Source of the DNA: Hysterium pulicare CBS 123377 | Lineage: Eukaryota > Ascomycota > Dothideomycetes > Hysteriales > Hysteriaceae | Length of the DNA: 64,000 nucleotides | Reading direction: 5' to 3' | NCBI GenBank assembly: GCA_000467715.1 | Contig: AJFK01000443.1 | Location: 1 to 64,000 of the forward strand | In this document: positions 23,401 to 34,485 of the stretch, one piece after another | Layout of the letters: every line of letters starts with the position of its first letter | How positions within the stretch are numbered: position 1 is the stretch's first letter | The notes under the pieces: model-generated | Told to the model about the DNA's origin: nothing | The model's input: the letters and a program-made list of their open reading frames with translations, nothing else | The model's database searches: none | Position numbers and translations under genes: made by a program

Positions 23401-25240
23401 CAACCACATAGAACTGCTCAACAACCTTTGGCGATAATATTCCTAGGACAAGACCCAAAACAGAGCCATTCATCTTTTTGATTGGTCCTCTGAAGAAGCA
23501 AACGACCGGCCACACGTGTCATCTCCAGGGTCCGGTAGTATGATCCTAGAGCCCCGAGCGGAGACATAGTTCCCCACTTGAGTCGAATTCGAAGAGGCAA
23601 AAAGGTCAACCACACATGTAAAGATAGACACTCCGATGAACGATCCCAGAACCGAAAACGGAGACATAGTACTTCTCCACCCAGTAAGATTAAAGAGAGA
23701 AAAGACCAACCACACATGTCCACGTCGAGCAATCCAGTGATGATCCCGGGACGCAGAGCAAAGACATCATGTTCTGGGAACCTGGCCCAATTGAAGAGGC
23801 GGAAGCCCAACACACATACGCCATATCCAAACTCTCGATGAATGTTTCCAGAACCGAGGACTGAGACATCATCGTCCTGTGTACCTGGGATCGGAGAGCC
23901 AAAGTCCTAACCACTCATGTCATAACGGAGCGATCCACAGATGATCCCGGACCCGAGGACGGAAGCATCGCTCTTCTATTTGGGATGGTTTCAAAGAAGC
24001 AAAGCTCCCAACCACACATCCAATGGCTCAATGGCAGGAAGAAAGTCCAAGCATCTAGAACGGAGACATCAGAATCCTCCGAGCCGAAAGATTAAGAGAG
24101 AAAAGGCCAACCACACACTTCAAACCAGGTGAGAGACGGTGGATGTTCTGAGGACCGAGAACGGAGACATCGCTCTTCCCTTGGCAATGGTTTTGAAGGA
24201 GCAAGGGGCTGACCACACATGTCATGACCAAGCGATCCACAGATGATTCCGGACCCGACGACGGAGACATCGCTCTTCCCATGGCAATAGTATTGAAGAA
24301 ACAAATCCCAGCACATAATGTTTTCGATCATGCACGCGTGATCCCAGAACCCGCCACGGAGACATCACGACCCGCGATTCCATCATATGGAAGCGGTAAT
24401 CCAACCACATACATACGCGTTGTCAGCGGTAATGATGAAAGTCCCAAGGGTCTAACAAGGAGACATAAGTCCTGCATGTGGAATGGTTATAGAGTGAAAG
24501 GCCGACAAAATACGTCCCGCAGGAGACATGGATGATCGATTGACCGGCCGGACACGCCGACATGAAGGCGTGAAGGTGCCTATCTTCTTGCGTTGGGGAA
24601 GCGGAAGGCCAAGCAATAAACATATGCAGGGTACGGCGCAGTAATAATGAATAATGGTTCCAGAACCCATGGCTGATGTTACTGCATGGCTATTGAAGCG
24701 GAAGGCCAACCACCAAACACCAAACACATTTTCCAAGGTAGAGTTGTATCGATGATGAATGGTTCCAAGGCCCGACACCGAGACATGTCTGGTGAACACC
24801 GTTTGAGATGGACCGGAAGACCAGCGACCTGCGCTGGCGTTGAACATAACAATCGATCGATGCTCCCAGGCCCGAAAACAGGGACATACCCCACGGCTGT
24901 AAGTTGGTGTTGGCGACTCCAGACTTCCATGGAAGACGAGGAGGGGATTCGAAGAACCCATGGCGCCGTTGCGGTCTTTGTTCCTGATCGACACCAGAGA
25001 AACCGCAGACGCGATCATCCACGGTTCCTTCCACGAAGTTGGCAATGGGGATAAGTCAAGCAACAGGACAAGTCTCGCAACTGCCCCATGCATTGTCAAT
25101 GATAGCCAGTTCATCTCCCAGCAGTTGATCCACTCCATCATCCATGCTCCTATGGGCTTACGATGCCCACACAAGAAAGGAAAAAGTGCACCCGAAGTAC
25201 AGAACAAAGCATCCCCAAAGCAGAGAACGACGGAGTCTAT
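20450..25240. repeat. Diverged two-part tandem repeat, period about 100 bp
   Basis: Continues the left block with shorter units. Two motifs alternate about 50 bp apart on the + strand: X, CCAACCACACATG, and Y, a GATCCCGGACCCGAGGACG-like stretch ending in GGAGACAT. X cores (CACACAT) lie at 23611, 23711, 23811, 23912, 24013, 24112, 24214, 24312 and 24406, steps of 94-102 bp. Y cores lie at 23560, 23660, 23760, 23862, 23961, 24062, 24163, 24263 and 24358, steps of 95-102 bp. Left of 23 kb the spacing is looser (about 97-120 bp). On the - strand X reads MCGW/MWLVF and Y reads MSPFSVLG. Some short runs stay in one frame, giving minus-strand open frames of 172 codons (22736-23254) and 251 codons (24452-25207), but most of the array does not. 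No known gene family is recognised. Confidence 0.75.
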
Positions 25241-25263
25241 ATAGACGCCCAGGAGCCCCGATC

Positions 25264-25680
25264 TCGTTCCTCTGGAGTCGACTTACCTGGCTTTGACACC
25301 ATTTACCCTACAGCAGAGCGGCCGCGTGGATGAGAGCGGTGAGCTTACGGCCGCGGAGTGTGGACTCGTGAGTATGTTATACGATAACTTACCCTGCAGC
25401 AAAGAAGGAGAGGAGAAAGATGTGGTGAGCTTACGGCCGTGGACTTAGGGGAATGAACACATCGTACAAAGACTTACCCGGCGAGAAAGAAAGAGCAGAG
25501 CAGAGCGCTGAGTAGACGCCCTCTACCCTCTACATCACGATCCCATCACACAACGACTTCCCCAGCGAGAAAGATATGAGCGGATAAATGTGCGGTGAGT
25601 ATACGGCCGCAACTCTGCCCTCGTGAGCGAGTGGTGCCGGACTTACTACATGCATGGTGAGCTGGCGTTCAATACGAATC
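25264..25680. repeat. Short direct repeats of about 86 bp at the array edge
   Basis: A different repeat borders the large array. An ACTTACCC(T/G)GC core followed by purine-rich AAAGA recurs near 25270, 25385, 25470 and 25556 (steps of about 115, 85 and 86 bp). GGTGAGCTTACGGCCG recurs near 25340 and 25425, with a variant GGTGAGTATACGGCCG near 25592. About four units are recognisable. The cores look like 5' splice donors (GGTAAGT or GTAAGC on -, GTGAGC on +), but no exon is evident. Confidence 0.6.
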
Positions 25681-26357
25681 CACCAAAACAGCGCGTAGCC
25701 TGAGAGCTTTGCCGGGTAAGAAGAGGTGTAAGGGGGTGGCTAGTCTATTCAAAGCATGTTCTCTTGACCGTGTAAGCCGTCTGCGAGCGGGCGAGCGGTG
25801 AGAAATGAGGTGTTTACTGAGCAAGAATAATCAGGAGATATCGTGATGTGCAGCGATGACCGGCGTTTAGCTCATGGAGAAGATTACGTCAGTCGGAGCG
25901 GTCGGGAGAGTTTGGGAAACGTATGATGTGTGCGGTGAACGTGGGCGCAAAATGGATGACTAGGCATGGATGAATGGGTGGAGGAATGAATGAGGCGGCG
26001 AGGGAAGAATACAGGCGCGAGATATGTTTACTGATGGGAAGATATCCAAGTGGTAGTAATGAAGATCATGGAGAGACCGGAGTTCGGCGAGAGGCGGTAT
26101 GCGAACATAGATGTGACGACGAGAACACACGTAAAACACTGCAAAGGAAACGAGCAAGAGCTTTGAGGAAAGTATAGAGGTATATTTCATCTAATCATTC
26201 AGCCATTCTTTTTAATTTGTGACAATGAAGAAAAAGTCCATGCCTCATATCCGTCACGTGACCCGTCTATCATATCGATCGTTGAACGAAAGAAGAGAAG
26301 AAAAGGGAAGAGTCCGACCAATCGTTCAATCCCAATCTAGCAATCTCTTATATTCAT
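25681..26357. other. Intergenic, no gene seen
   Basis: Holds the 3' flank of mpdA. A TCACGTGACC E-box-like site lies near 26254. No repeat units or coding frames I can support. Confidence 0.45.
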
Positions 26358-27554
26358 TTACAGAGAAGAGCCCTTCTGGACCTTAGCGACGACCTTCTCG
26401 ACGGCTGCGAAGAGAGGGTGAGATGTCTCCAAGCCGGTGATCTTTTCCGTGGCCTCCTTGGCACTGTTGTCCTTGAGAATCTTGGCCAACTCAGCACTCT
26501 CCTCGTCGCCTTCTACATTCTGGAACCGAAGAGCCATCTCGACACCTCCAAGCAGAGCATCGTATTTGTCGCCCATCTCGGCAAGGTGGGCCGCGGGGGC
26601 AATGAAACGCTCCTTTCGGGAGAGCTTGCGGAGTGGCGCACGGCCGACACGCTCGACCTTGTCTTCAAGAGCTGGGTTCGAGATACGCTTGATGATCTTC
26701 TCGACGTACTCGTCCTGTTCTTCGGTGGTGATTTCGTGCTTGTTGGTGATGAGGTGGGCGGTCTCCTTGAGGGCGTTGCGAACGATGTCGTGAAGTTCCT
26801 TGGTCTCCATGGTCTCGTGGATGGTCGACTTGCCGGCGTTGTAGCCGTAGTAGGCAGCGGTGGCGTGGGAGGTGTTGACGGTGAAGAGCTTACGCTCGAT
26901 GTAGGGCTGGAGGTCATGGACGAAGTGGACGCCCTTGATCTCGGGCTGCACGGCGCCGTCGAATGGCGGAGACTCGACGCACCACTCGAAGAACTTCTCG
27001 ATTTTGACGTTTAAGCCAGCGTCCGGGTCTTGGTGGGGTACGATACGGTCAATGGCTGAGTTGGCGAAGCGAGCCTTCTTCAGAAGAGCATCGTCTTCAG
27101 CAAGTTTGGGCTCGTTCAGCTTATCCTTGATGTAGCTTGTGATGAAACCCTTCCAGGTAGTTGTGGCGTTGATTGCGTTTTCACAGGCAATGACTGCGAG
27201 AGGGGTTTCGGACTTGCGCGCCTGGATAGCCTTGGCTACTGGCTCGGCGACGAACTTGAGGATGTTTGGGCCCACAGCACAGGTGACGACATCTGCGGTA
27301 GCAATCTCGTCGACTACCTTGGCCATCTCGTACTTGCTGTTGATGGCACGGTAGTGGTCAATGGTGAAGGTTCGCTCTCCATCATCGCCAATTTCCGTGA
27401 CAGTGTATTTTGGGGTCTTCTGCAGAGCCTCGATGATGCTGTCCATGACATCAACGAAGACGACCTCATAGCCGGAGTTGTGAAGGAACTCGGCGACGAA
27501 GCCACGGCCAATGTTGCCGCCTCCAAAGTGTACAGCTTTCTTGTCGAAAGGCAT
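26358..27554 (-). CDS. mpdA: Mannitol-1-phosphate 5-dehydrogenase
   Basis: 398-aa single-exon protein starting [19 protein letters not shown], which carries the NAD-binding glycine-rich loop near residues 11-18. The polyol-specific long-chain dehydrogenase signature appears as [14 protein letters not shown], and [14 protein letters not shown] and [12 protein letters not shown] match the C-terminal catalytic domain, including the active-site helix. The enzyme reduces fructose 6-phosphate to mannitol 1-phosphate with NADH, the first step of mannitol synthesis in ascomycetes, in the cytosol. The open frame continues about 140 codons upstream, but that part is low-complexity (serine, threonine and proline rich) and the family starts at MPFDKKA, so I place the start at 27554 and regard the upstream part as 5' untranslated sequence. 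Length and motifs are complete. Confidence 0.95.
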   Translation of the reverse strand: MPFDKKAVHFGGGNIGRGFVAEFLHNSGYEVVFVDVMDSIIEALQKTPKYTVTEIGDDGERTFTIDHYRAINSKYEMAKVVDEIATADVVTCAVGPNILKFVAEPVAKAIQARKSETPLAVIACENAINATTTWKGFITSYIKDKLNEPKLAEDDALLKKARFANSAIDRIVPHQDPDAGLNVKIEKFFEWCVESPPFDGAVQPEIKGVHFVHDLQPYIERKLFTVNTSHATAAYYGYNAGKSTIHETMETKELHDIVRNALKETAHLITNKHEITTEEQDEYVEKIIKRISNPALEDKVERVGRAPLRKLSRKERFIAPAAHLAEMGDKYDALLGGVEMALRFQNVEGDEESAELAKILKDNSAKEATEKITGLETSHPLFAAVEKVVAKVQKGSSL

Positions 27555-28404
27555 TGTGGTGTTTGTGGGTTGAATATGGGGGAATTGGAGGTTAATTGGA
27601 GGAGTCGAGGAGGGTTTTGAGGGCGAGAAAGAGGATACGTGGGTGTTGTGTGGGCGGAAGTGGCTGTGGGAGGAAGGAGCAGGTGTAGCTGGAGGTTGAA
27701 GAAGTGAGGTCAGCCGGAGGGAAGAAAAAGAGGCTCTAGTCGGAGTTTCCAGACTCACCCTGCTTCGTGCGCAGAATGCGGTGTGATAGGCGATTAGGCT
27801 GCGTGGGAGGGCGTTCGCTTTATCGTTGGTTGGCGCGAGGGTGAATTGGGGGCAGAGTATGTGCTGGTCGAGATACCCCGCAGAGGCGGTGATGATGCAG
27901 GCTGGCAGGTGTGAGCAGCCCAGTTGGGCTAGGGACGCCACACCAAAAGTCGATTGCACTGGCACGACCAGCAAAAGAAATACCTTCAGCTTTCTTTCCG
28001 GAATGGCGCAGGCTGAAAAAGGCTTTTCAATGCTCTTAGGACAAAAGCGATTCAGGTACCCCCACTATCCAATTCATAACGCACATAACCCAAGCTTGAC
28101 ATGGCACATCAGCACAGAGGCATCAGCAATGTTGCATCAGACACGGAATGACAAGCCCAATTCCCTCCGAGTATCGCGTACTTGAATGACCCCGAGCCAC
28201 GATCGGCGTCATGATAGCAACGTTTTTATGGTAGCTCCCGTTAGACCCCGCTCGGGTGGGGCGAACTCATATAGGAGATCTGCATGGAACTTCATGCGAG
28301 ACCGTCAATTGTATCATAAATCTATTACATGCCCATCCCATGTGAAGTAGGTACCCAATACGCTGTTCAGTTTTCCTGCCCATCACTTCCCCAACTCTCC
28401 CTCA
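27555..28404. other. mpdA promoter/5' leader and spacer to PNS1
   Basis: The part next to mpdA (27555-27975) is open in the mpdA frame but looks like pyrimidine-rich leader in transcript sense. The rest is spacer beyond the 3' end of PNS1. A short GC hairpin near 28243-28260 (CCCCGC paired with GTGGGG) is noted without a role. Confidence 0.5.
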
Positions 28405-30156
28405 CTACGCATGAATTGCTTGCTGAACTTGCGGGTACACTGCTATCATCCGTGTATAAAGATCGGGATGGTCTCTCATGAGAACCTCCGGATCCCACGC
28501 GCAAGCCACAAAGATCGTGTCGATACCACTACTCAGCGGCGTCGTGAAGATGTTGGCGATCTGCAGCCCGATCAAAAAGGCGAAGGCAACCACAACAGGT
28601 GTGAATGATCCGGTGCTGTTGTAGGCCGGTGACGTGAAGATGAGGTAGAGGTAGGCGAGAAGAGCACATGCGTAGCCGATGAAGGTTGCGCCCATTGTAA
28701 AGACTGGGCCGATGAGGCATTCGTTAACGAGCGCGTCGATGCCGCGTTGTTTGATCATACTAGAAAAGGTCAGAATTACTCTAAAAGTTGATGCATGAAA
28801 GCACTCACGTCCACGTATCCTTTGCAGCGGCAAGATATGACTTTCCATACAATGCAATATGCGAGAATGCATATCGGTTCAGGAATTGTACCGCCCAATC
28901 CAATATGCCAATGATGCAGCCGAGACAGCAGAACAATACCACTCCGACGATATTTCCATCCTGGGACGACTGCTGTTGGGCCACGGAACAGAGCTGGCGG
29001 AGGCAATTGATCAAGGCCACGATCAAGCTCCCGAAACTGATGCTACCAAAGCTGTACGTCAAGGAACGCTTAAGCGCACCACGTGTGGCACCCTTTGGGA
29101 AGTTGTGAGAGCAAAAGTACCAGGATCCATATACTCCAGAGATGGTTGTGTGAATGGTGTTTTTAAGCCACTCGGTTATCCAGTATCCGGCGAAGGTGAT
29201 GAAGACTAGTAATCCGATGACTTTGGCGGAGCTGCAGCCACCAACGCCTTGCCCGCAAGCCGGATTACTACCTGGTTCGTATTTGACATAGACAGCGACA
29301 AGGGTTACAGAGTACCAAGCACCGAATGCAGCAGCGAGAAGGCCCCCAATGAAAGAGACGATATAAACGTGGCCATACTTTTTTGAAACGTCGATACTGG
29401 TCTGCAACATCAAAACCGAAAAGGGTATCCGAGGTATCCACGATATGAAGCAGATGACTGTGAATATCGAGAACAATAAAAAGACGATGCCGCCAGACCA
29501 GTATTTCCTCGACAGCATGTAGAATGCTGTTACGAACCCAAAGATAATGTTGAGAATCCCAGTTATCCAAATAAACTGTTTGGTGAAGGCCCGCGCAGTC
29601 CAAACGTAGGCATAGCTGAGGACGGTAGCTACAGCGAGACAGAACACGAAGAGCACGATGGTGTTGGTTGAAAGGCCGAAATCATTGTTGCCGTGGTAGA
29701 TGCCGCCGCCATTAAAACCTTTGGTCTTCGCTACGGAAAGATGTCAGTCCCCAACCTTCATTCAGGCGTGAGACAAAAAACTAACCGTATCCTTGTATTG
29801 AAATTCCCGAGACTGCGACGAAGCCTGCGAAGACTGTCAGGAACTGCCATTGCGATTAGCGAGCTCCCAATATATCAAGGTATTTAATATGCGCATACCA
29901 AGATCCCTGCCCATAGATCGTTGTATTTGGGTCGCTCTATCTTGAATGCTTGGTCGAATGTAGGTTTCTCGCCGTAGGTCTGCTGACCTCCGTTCTGCTG
30001 TCCGTAGTTCTGACCATACTGCGGAGGCTGTTGTGGATATTTCGGCGCGTCATGTTGATGTGATGGTGGAGGATATTGAGGTGCGCCATTGTTGTATTGA
30101 CCTTGAGGAGGCGCATTCTGATAGTAGTCAGCAGCCTCGCCATGTGGCTGTGCCAT
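28405..30156 (-). CDS. PNS1: Pns1-type choline transporter-like protein (CTL/SLC44 family)
   Basis: Four exons on the - strand: 30156-29899, 29843-29786, 29730-28809 and 28759-28405, joining in frame to 530 aa. The N-terminal 80 or so residues are hydrophilic and rich in Q, P, Y and N. Then come about ten hydrophobic segments, starting FLTVFAGFVAVSGISIQGY, with the family landmarks FNGGGIYHG, FISWIPRIPFSVLMLQT, GNIVGVVLFCC, FLNRYAFSHIALYGKSYL and, near the end, DIFTTPLSSGIDTIFVA-type sequence (here IANIFTTPLSSGIDTIFVAC). Fungal Pns1 proteins sit in the plasma membrane; a role in choline uptake has been proposed from the family but is not established for the yeast protein. All splice phases check and the total length is normal. 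Confidence 0.93.
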
Positions 30157-30963
30157 CGTAAATGAGATGGAATGAGACGTGTAGAGCTCCAAAGTAGAGG
30201 AGGGGAATGAGTGACGATGAAGTCAAATAATTGTTAGCTCTGCTTTGGTGACGAGCAGGGAACCCGTCGATCCATGTAGTCCGTGCGCAGATCTCCAACG
30301 TCATTGCGGTCTGGCCAGGTCTTTGGCGGGCGTTTTGTCCGGTCCATGTCTCAACACCACAACATCACGATGTATCTGGAGGATCGTTTTTCCTTCAGCC
30401 TGGTGATAGTATGATTTTCTGGCTCAATGAGAAGGAAAATACTCAATGGCATCAACTTCTCCAGATATACATCTCTCAATTGGAGTTGAAAAGATGGTTC
30501 TCCACTTCAAAGGGATCTTGGCATTGCATGGCTTATTTCAGCATATGATCGATCGACAGATCCACACTTCAATACAAGAGTTGAATGAGTGCCTGGAATT
30601 AGAGGTTCGAGGCGGGTTTATGTCTTCAATTTTATGCCACTAATCTTTCCTATTTCCGTCTTCAGGGTCTAGGAGCATATTCGTATCGCTGGCAAATCCG
30701 GGAGACAAGATATTTTCTAACTGCCTGCCACTCTCCTCCGGTTGTAACCACGCGATCGATATTCTTGGTGACATGGAGAGTTGAGCTCTCTCACCGCTTA
30801 CCTTTTTCAGATGCTTAAATCCTATTGCTACTACTTACCTTTTCCCCTCTTCCCTCTTTCCTTTCACCTCTTCCCTCTTTCTCTTCATCTCTTACCTCCT
30901 ACCTCTTACCTCACTCTTCAAACCTCCAATTTTGGTTTCTGCTACATTCTGCAACATCTCGAA
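30157..30963. other. Intergenic with pyrimidine-rich tract
   Basis: Contains the divergent promoters of PNS1 and of the first CxxC-family gene. Bases about 30838-30912 form a strongly pyrimidine-rich tract of repeated CTCTTCCCTCTTTC-like units on the + strand, ending about 50 bp before the ATG at 30964. Such tracts are common just upstream of transcription starts or in leaders of fungal genes. Confidence 0.5.
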
Positions 30964-31842
30964 ATGGAAAACACCAGCAGCGATGCTGAAGTTGCTAAAC
31001 TTCGATTTGACATTGATGAAATTGGCCATACGGAGAGGGAAATTCTAACCAAGGTGCACCTCAATGTCACAACACTTCAGGTCTTAGAGTCACTTTCTTC
31101 CGAGCGAATTGTAAGTATAATATGACTATTCGGATATCGAATCCGCTGCACATATCGAAAATGGCTAACCACATTTATCAGGCCATGATAAAACGTCTGC
31201 AACAACTGTTGCATCATCAACGCGATGGAGATACGATGAGACCCTCAAATGAAGTCCAAACGGCTACCGCGGTACCGGTTGCAGCTGTTGTGCCTTCCAA
31301 TGATCACCACGCTATCCCACCCCAGAGTGATGTCACTGTTAGTTCAATTCACCATTCTTACCTACGCTTTATTCCGTGGAAGCCACGTTCAAGGATTCTA
31401 AATCTTCCCTAAAACACACGCTAATCTACCTCTCTTCCACCAGAGCTATCCTAAGGAATCTAAGGAATCCTCGCTTAGTACCCAGGCGAACGGAGCCCTC
31501 ACAAATGCCTTTGTAGCGCATGCTCACCATGCCAATAACGATCCAGCCACCCCTCCTCCAGAACATCCTTACTCACATGGCCATCAGCAAGCCAATACCC
31601 AGCCAAATGATGCTGCTCAAGCGCCCCACTCAGGAACTCCACGTACAAAATCAGGCAAATATCAAATGCACTCATCCTACACCCATATCGTCAAAACTCT
31701 GGACGACACCGACTGGAAAGAGTTGCAATGCCCCTTCTGCCATGACAAGTGCGTTTTGACGAAGACGTGGACGGCTGCAGAATTGGAGGATGACGGACCA
31801 GCTTTGATCAAGGCTATCAAAATCAAGACTCCGCGTGACTAG
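30964..31842 (+). CDS. CxxC/HxxxxH-family paralog 1 (lacks the histidine half)
   Basis: Three exons, all phase 0: 30964-31110, 31182-31337, 31444-31842, giving 233 aa. Unrecognised family, paralogous to the next two genes. Exon 1 encodes a helical segment (AEVAKLRFDIDEIGHTEREI), exon 2 a short linker, exon 3 a low-complexity part and the conserved end: YTHIVKTLDDTDWKELQCPFC. After CPFCHDK the protein jumps to VLTKTWTAAELEDDGPALI, so the roughly 40 residues with the F..L..HL....H segment of paralogs 2 and 3 are missing, probably by an in-frame deletion. A metal site as in the paralogs could not form. Whether it still works is unknown. Confidence 0.7.
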
Positions 31843-32904
31843 TGGTCTCGAAGCAAACGACAACGATGGTATGGGGTTAATCATTCCAGATGCTGTCAGG
31901 GCGAGCTTAGAGAATGGCGATATCGGGAAGTAGCATGGCTTCAGCACAATCCCAAGGTATTTGGGCTTTCTTAGTTTCGTGTATTCACAGAGGGCGACAC
32001 TGGATAGTTCTCAGGGTGGCACTTCAAGGCATGGGATCCCCGACTAGGCATCATTGATTCTCCCTCCAGAGAAAGGTGGGCAATCCTTCCGCTCTTGCTG
32101 CTCCAATGTCTGCTTCCTGCAAATGGAGATTAGATTTTCTACTAAATCAATGCCTCTTGTTAACTTTCATTTGTCCAACTTTCCGTGCCCTTCTGATATT
32201 TTACTGACTCCGATTACCCTGATCTTTCCAGACCTCTTGCAATGGTGCGGAACCGTTCCAGTAATCGTTGGTTTGATGTGGTTCTTCGGATTACAATATT
32301 GATAAGCCAATCGCTATCTAACTCCACCACTCCCATGCTCTGAGTATGGTCTTATATGTACATTTCGTTTTCGGACTGTAATGACTGTCACGTCCGCCTA
32401 CCTTATTAGCCTTCAAATCTCTTTGTCGGTTGTTATTAGTAACGGTCTCCGGGTGGCGCTCCAACTGGAGAGATGCGAATCGCAATTTCACGAATAACCT
32501 TCACTACAAAGATGGCCAAAGGCAGTTGCATTTCTAAAGAAACCACCAAAAATGCTGCAATTAACCCGTTCTCCAAGCATCGTTATTGCAGTGGACGCGG
32601 TTCCCAAAACTGTTCACAATATAGCTATAAGCTACATTATCTTATAAGAGTAATCTTAAATTGCTTGATCCAGCTAAATGTATCAGGCCATTATTAATTT
32701 AGCTAGCTTCACTGCTTACTTAGTAACTCCCTCTCACTTGTGTTTTCCCACAATTAATCCTCTTTCGCTTACGACACAAACCCAACTTCACTTGCCTAGC
32801 GAATACCAATCCACTTCTATACTTCGCTTGTCCACTTACTTCCTCCTAGCTTTGGACGAGACCCGCCTACTACCACCACTGCTGCCACGCAAGACAACTA
32901 CAGC
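31843..32904. other. Spacer between CxxC-family paralogs 1 and 2
   Basis: No gene seen. AT-rich, with pyrimidine-rich stretches at 32700-32880 that probably form the leader/promoter of paralog 2. Confidence 0.45.
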
Positions 32905-34485
32905 ATGGCTAGCAGCAAGCGCGACGCAATTGAGGTGTTGAGAGGTCAATTTATTGAGAGCCTGCAGCGTCAAATTGATGTGGCAAAGTGGGAGATGACG
33001 GTGTTCACAGTGGACACAATTGAGGAACTCAAGCGCACCAGCGGAGTAAGTTACTTCACACTTATAGCCTAAAAACTTAAGAATACCGCATACTATATTA
33101 GCATATCTAGAGTCTATGCTAGCACATTATCCCATATATATATTTACTGACATCCCGTTTGTAACTAGGAGAAATACGCAGCCCTCAAAAACGCTGTCTA
33201 TCAGCAGGGTGGCAATTCCGACGACCGTATGGGTTCCACCGCCGAAATGGCTATCAAAATCGAGACGCATGATGTTGACCTGTCAGATCGGCGTGGCAAA
33301 CTTCCTGCTCCTAGAGATACTCTGAGTCACGGATCGATGGTATGTCTGCTTTGAGAAGCACTCCTTTCTTTGGCACATGTATACGGCGTTATCACGTATA
33401 AAACCCCGCTAATTCTGTAAGAATTACTCCCAGGAGCGTTCCAGAGACCAATTCGGGCCCAATGAACGAGATGGACGAGCGACTCACTCTTATTCGATGC
33501 AGGGAGGAATGCAACATTACGGAAATGACCACACGGGACGCGGCGTATCTGCTTTCGGCCAGAACAATCCATTGGGTATGACCAATCAAGCTCACTTTGG
33601 GGCGCCCTATAATGCTCCTCATACAGTTTTCGGGGCGAACAATGCTGCGGTAAGTCAATCCACTGCACGCCATTTCCCCTTCTCTGAATGAGACCTATGG
33701 CTGGTCAATTCATCTTACGCAATCGGTTACCATAAAGCAGTGCTAATTATTCATCAGAGTTATGAAGGACGCGGATCTTTCAATCCGGATCAGCGCTTTG
33801 CAGAGCCATACGCGGCATCTCCGTTTGCCTACGGCCGTGATACTGTCCAGGCCAGCACTTCTAGGAACGCTTATAGCAATAATCACGGCGAGCCGAATGG
33901 TCTTCCGCAGTTTGATCCAGCTTATTCACAAGTTTCTGCCAGGAATGTCGGACCTATGGCGACTCAACAGCGCGACAGAATCCCTGGTGTCGCAATGGAT
34001 CTACCTGTATGTAATTATTCTAACGCGCTCCACAACCGTCTATTCAACTATACATAAGGCTAATGCTCATTTGCAATTAGGCTCCCACTGCTGCAACTCG
34101 TCCCACCCACCGTGTGGGCAACAAGAATCGAACGAGCGGCGTTGAAGAAGGAAACGACTCCAGCTCCTCCACACCCAAGCTACAGCGAGGCAAGTGGGTT
34201 GTCCATCCCAAGTACCAAAATCTTGTCAAGTTTCGAGACGAGGCCGAATGGCGGGAGCTCGAGTGCGCCGTCTGCCATGCGAATGCCAGGCACGTTAACA
34301 AGGAGACGAGATTTTACAACGGGGTTTATGGGTTTCACCAGCATCTCGTCGCTGTGCATACGACTGACTTGAGTGAGACTGAGATGGTTGAGCATTTCGA
34401 GGTCAACAGATGGTCTGAAGCGGACTTGGCGCAAGCTGAGCTGAACGGCCCGGCTATCGCCAAGAAGCTTGCTGAGGTGATCTAA
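32905..34485 (+). CDS. CxxC/HxxxxH-family paralog 2 (largest member)
   Basis: Five exons, all phase 0: 32905-33045, 33169-33339, 33422-33649, 33758-34006, 34081-34485, giving 397 aa. Exon 1 (47 codons) is helical like its paralogs. Exons 3 and 4 add a disordered G/N/Q/S/Y-rich middle absent from the other two genes. The C-terminus carries the shared module: KWVVHPKYQNLVKFRDEAEW, then ECAVCHANARH, FYNGVYGFHQHLVAVH and FEVNRWSEADL. The C-x2-C plus H-x4-H arrangement resembles a C2H2-type zinc finger, which might bind nucleic acid or protein; this is inference from spacing only. I do not recognise a named family. Splice sites follow GTAAGT/GTATGT and CAG/TAG and keep frame throughout. Confidence 0.75.

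Noticed and set aside
14950-25240. Regular 100-168 bp spacing considered as a CRISPR-like array
   Set aside because: Nuclear fungal DNA, no exact repeats, spacing too long and repeat cores too diverged.
14950-25240. Repeat block as a relic of repeat-induced point mutation
   Set aside because: The block is not AT-rich and does not look enriched in TA at the expense of CA/TG; motif cores keep many CA and TG steps.
27555-27974. N-terminal extension of about 140 codons in frame with mannitol-1-phosphate dehydrogenase
   Set aside because: It is S/T/P-rich low complexity, the enzyme family starts at MPFDKKA, and length fits without it; most likely untranslated leader that happens to lack stops.
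28243-28260. GC-rich hairpin as a terminator
   Set aside because: Hairpin terminators are not used for fungal Pol II genes; it is short and isolated.
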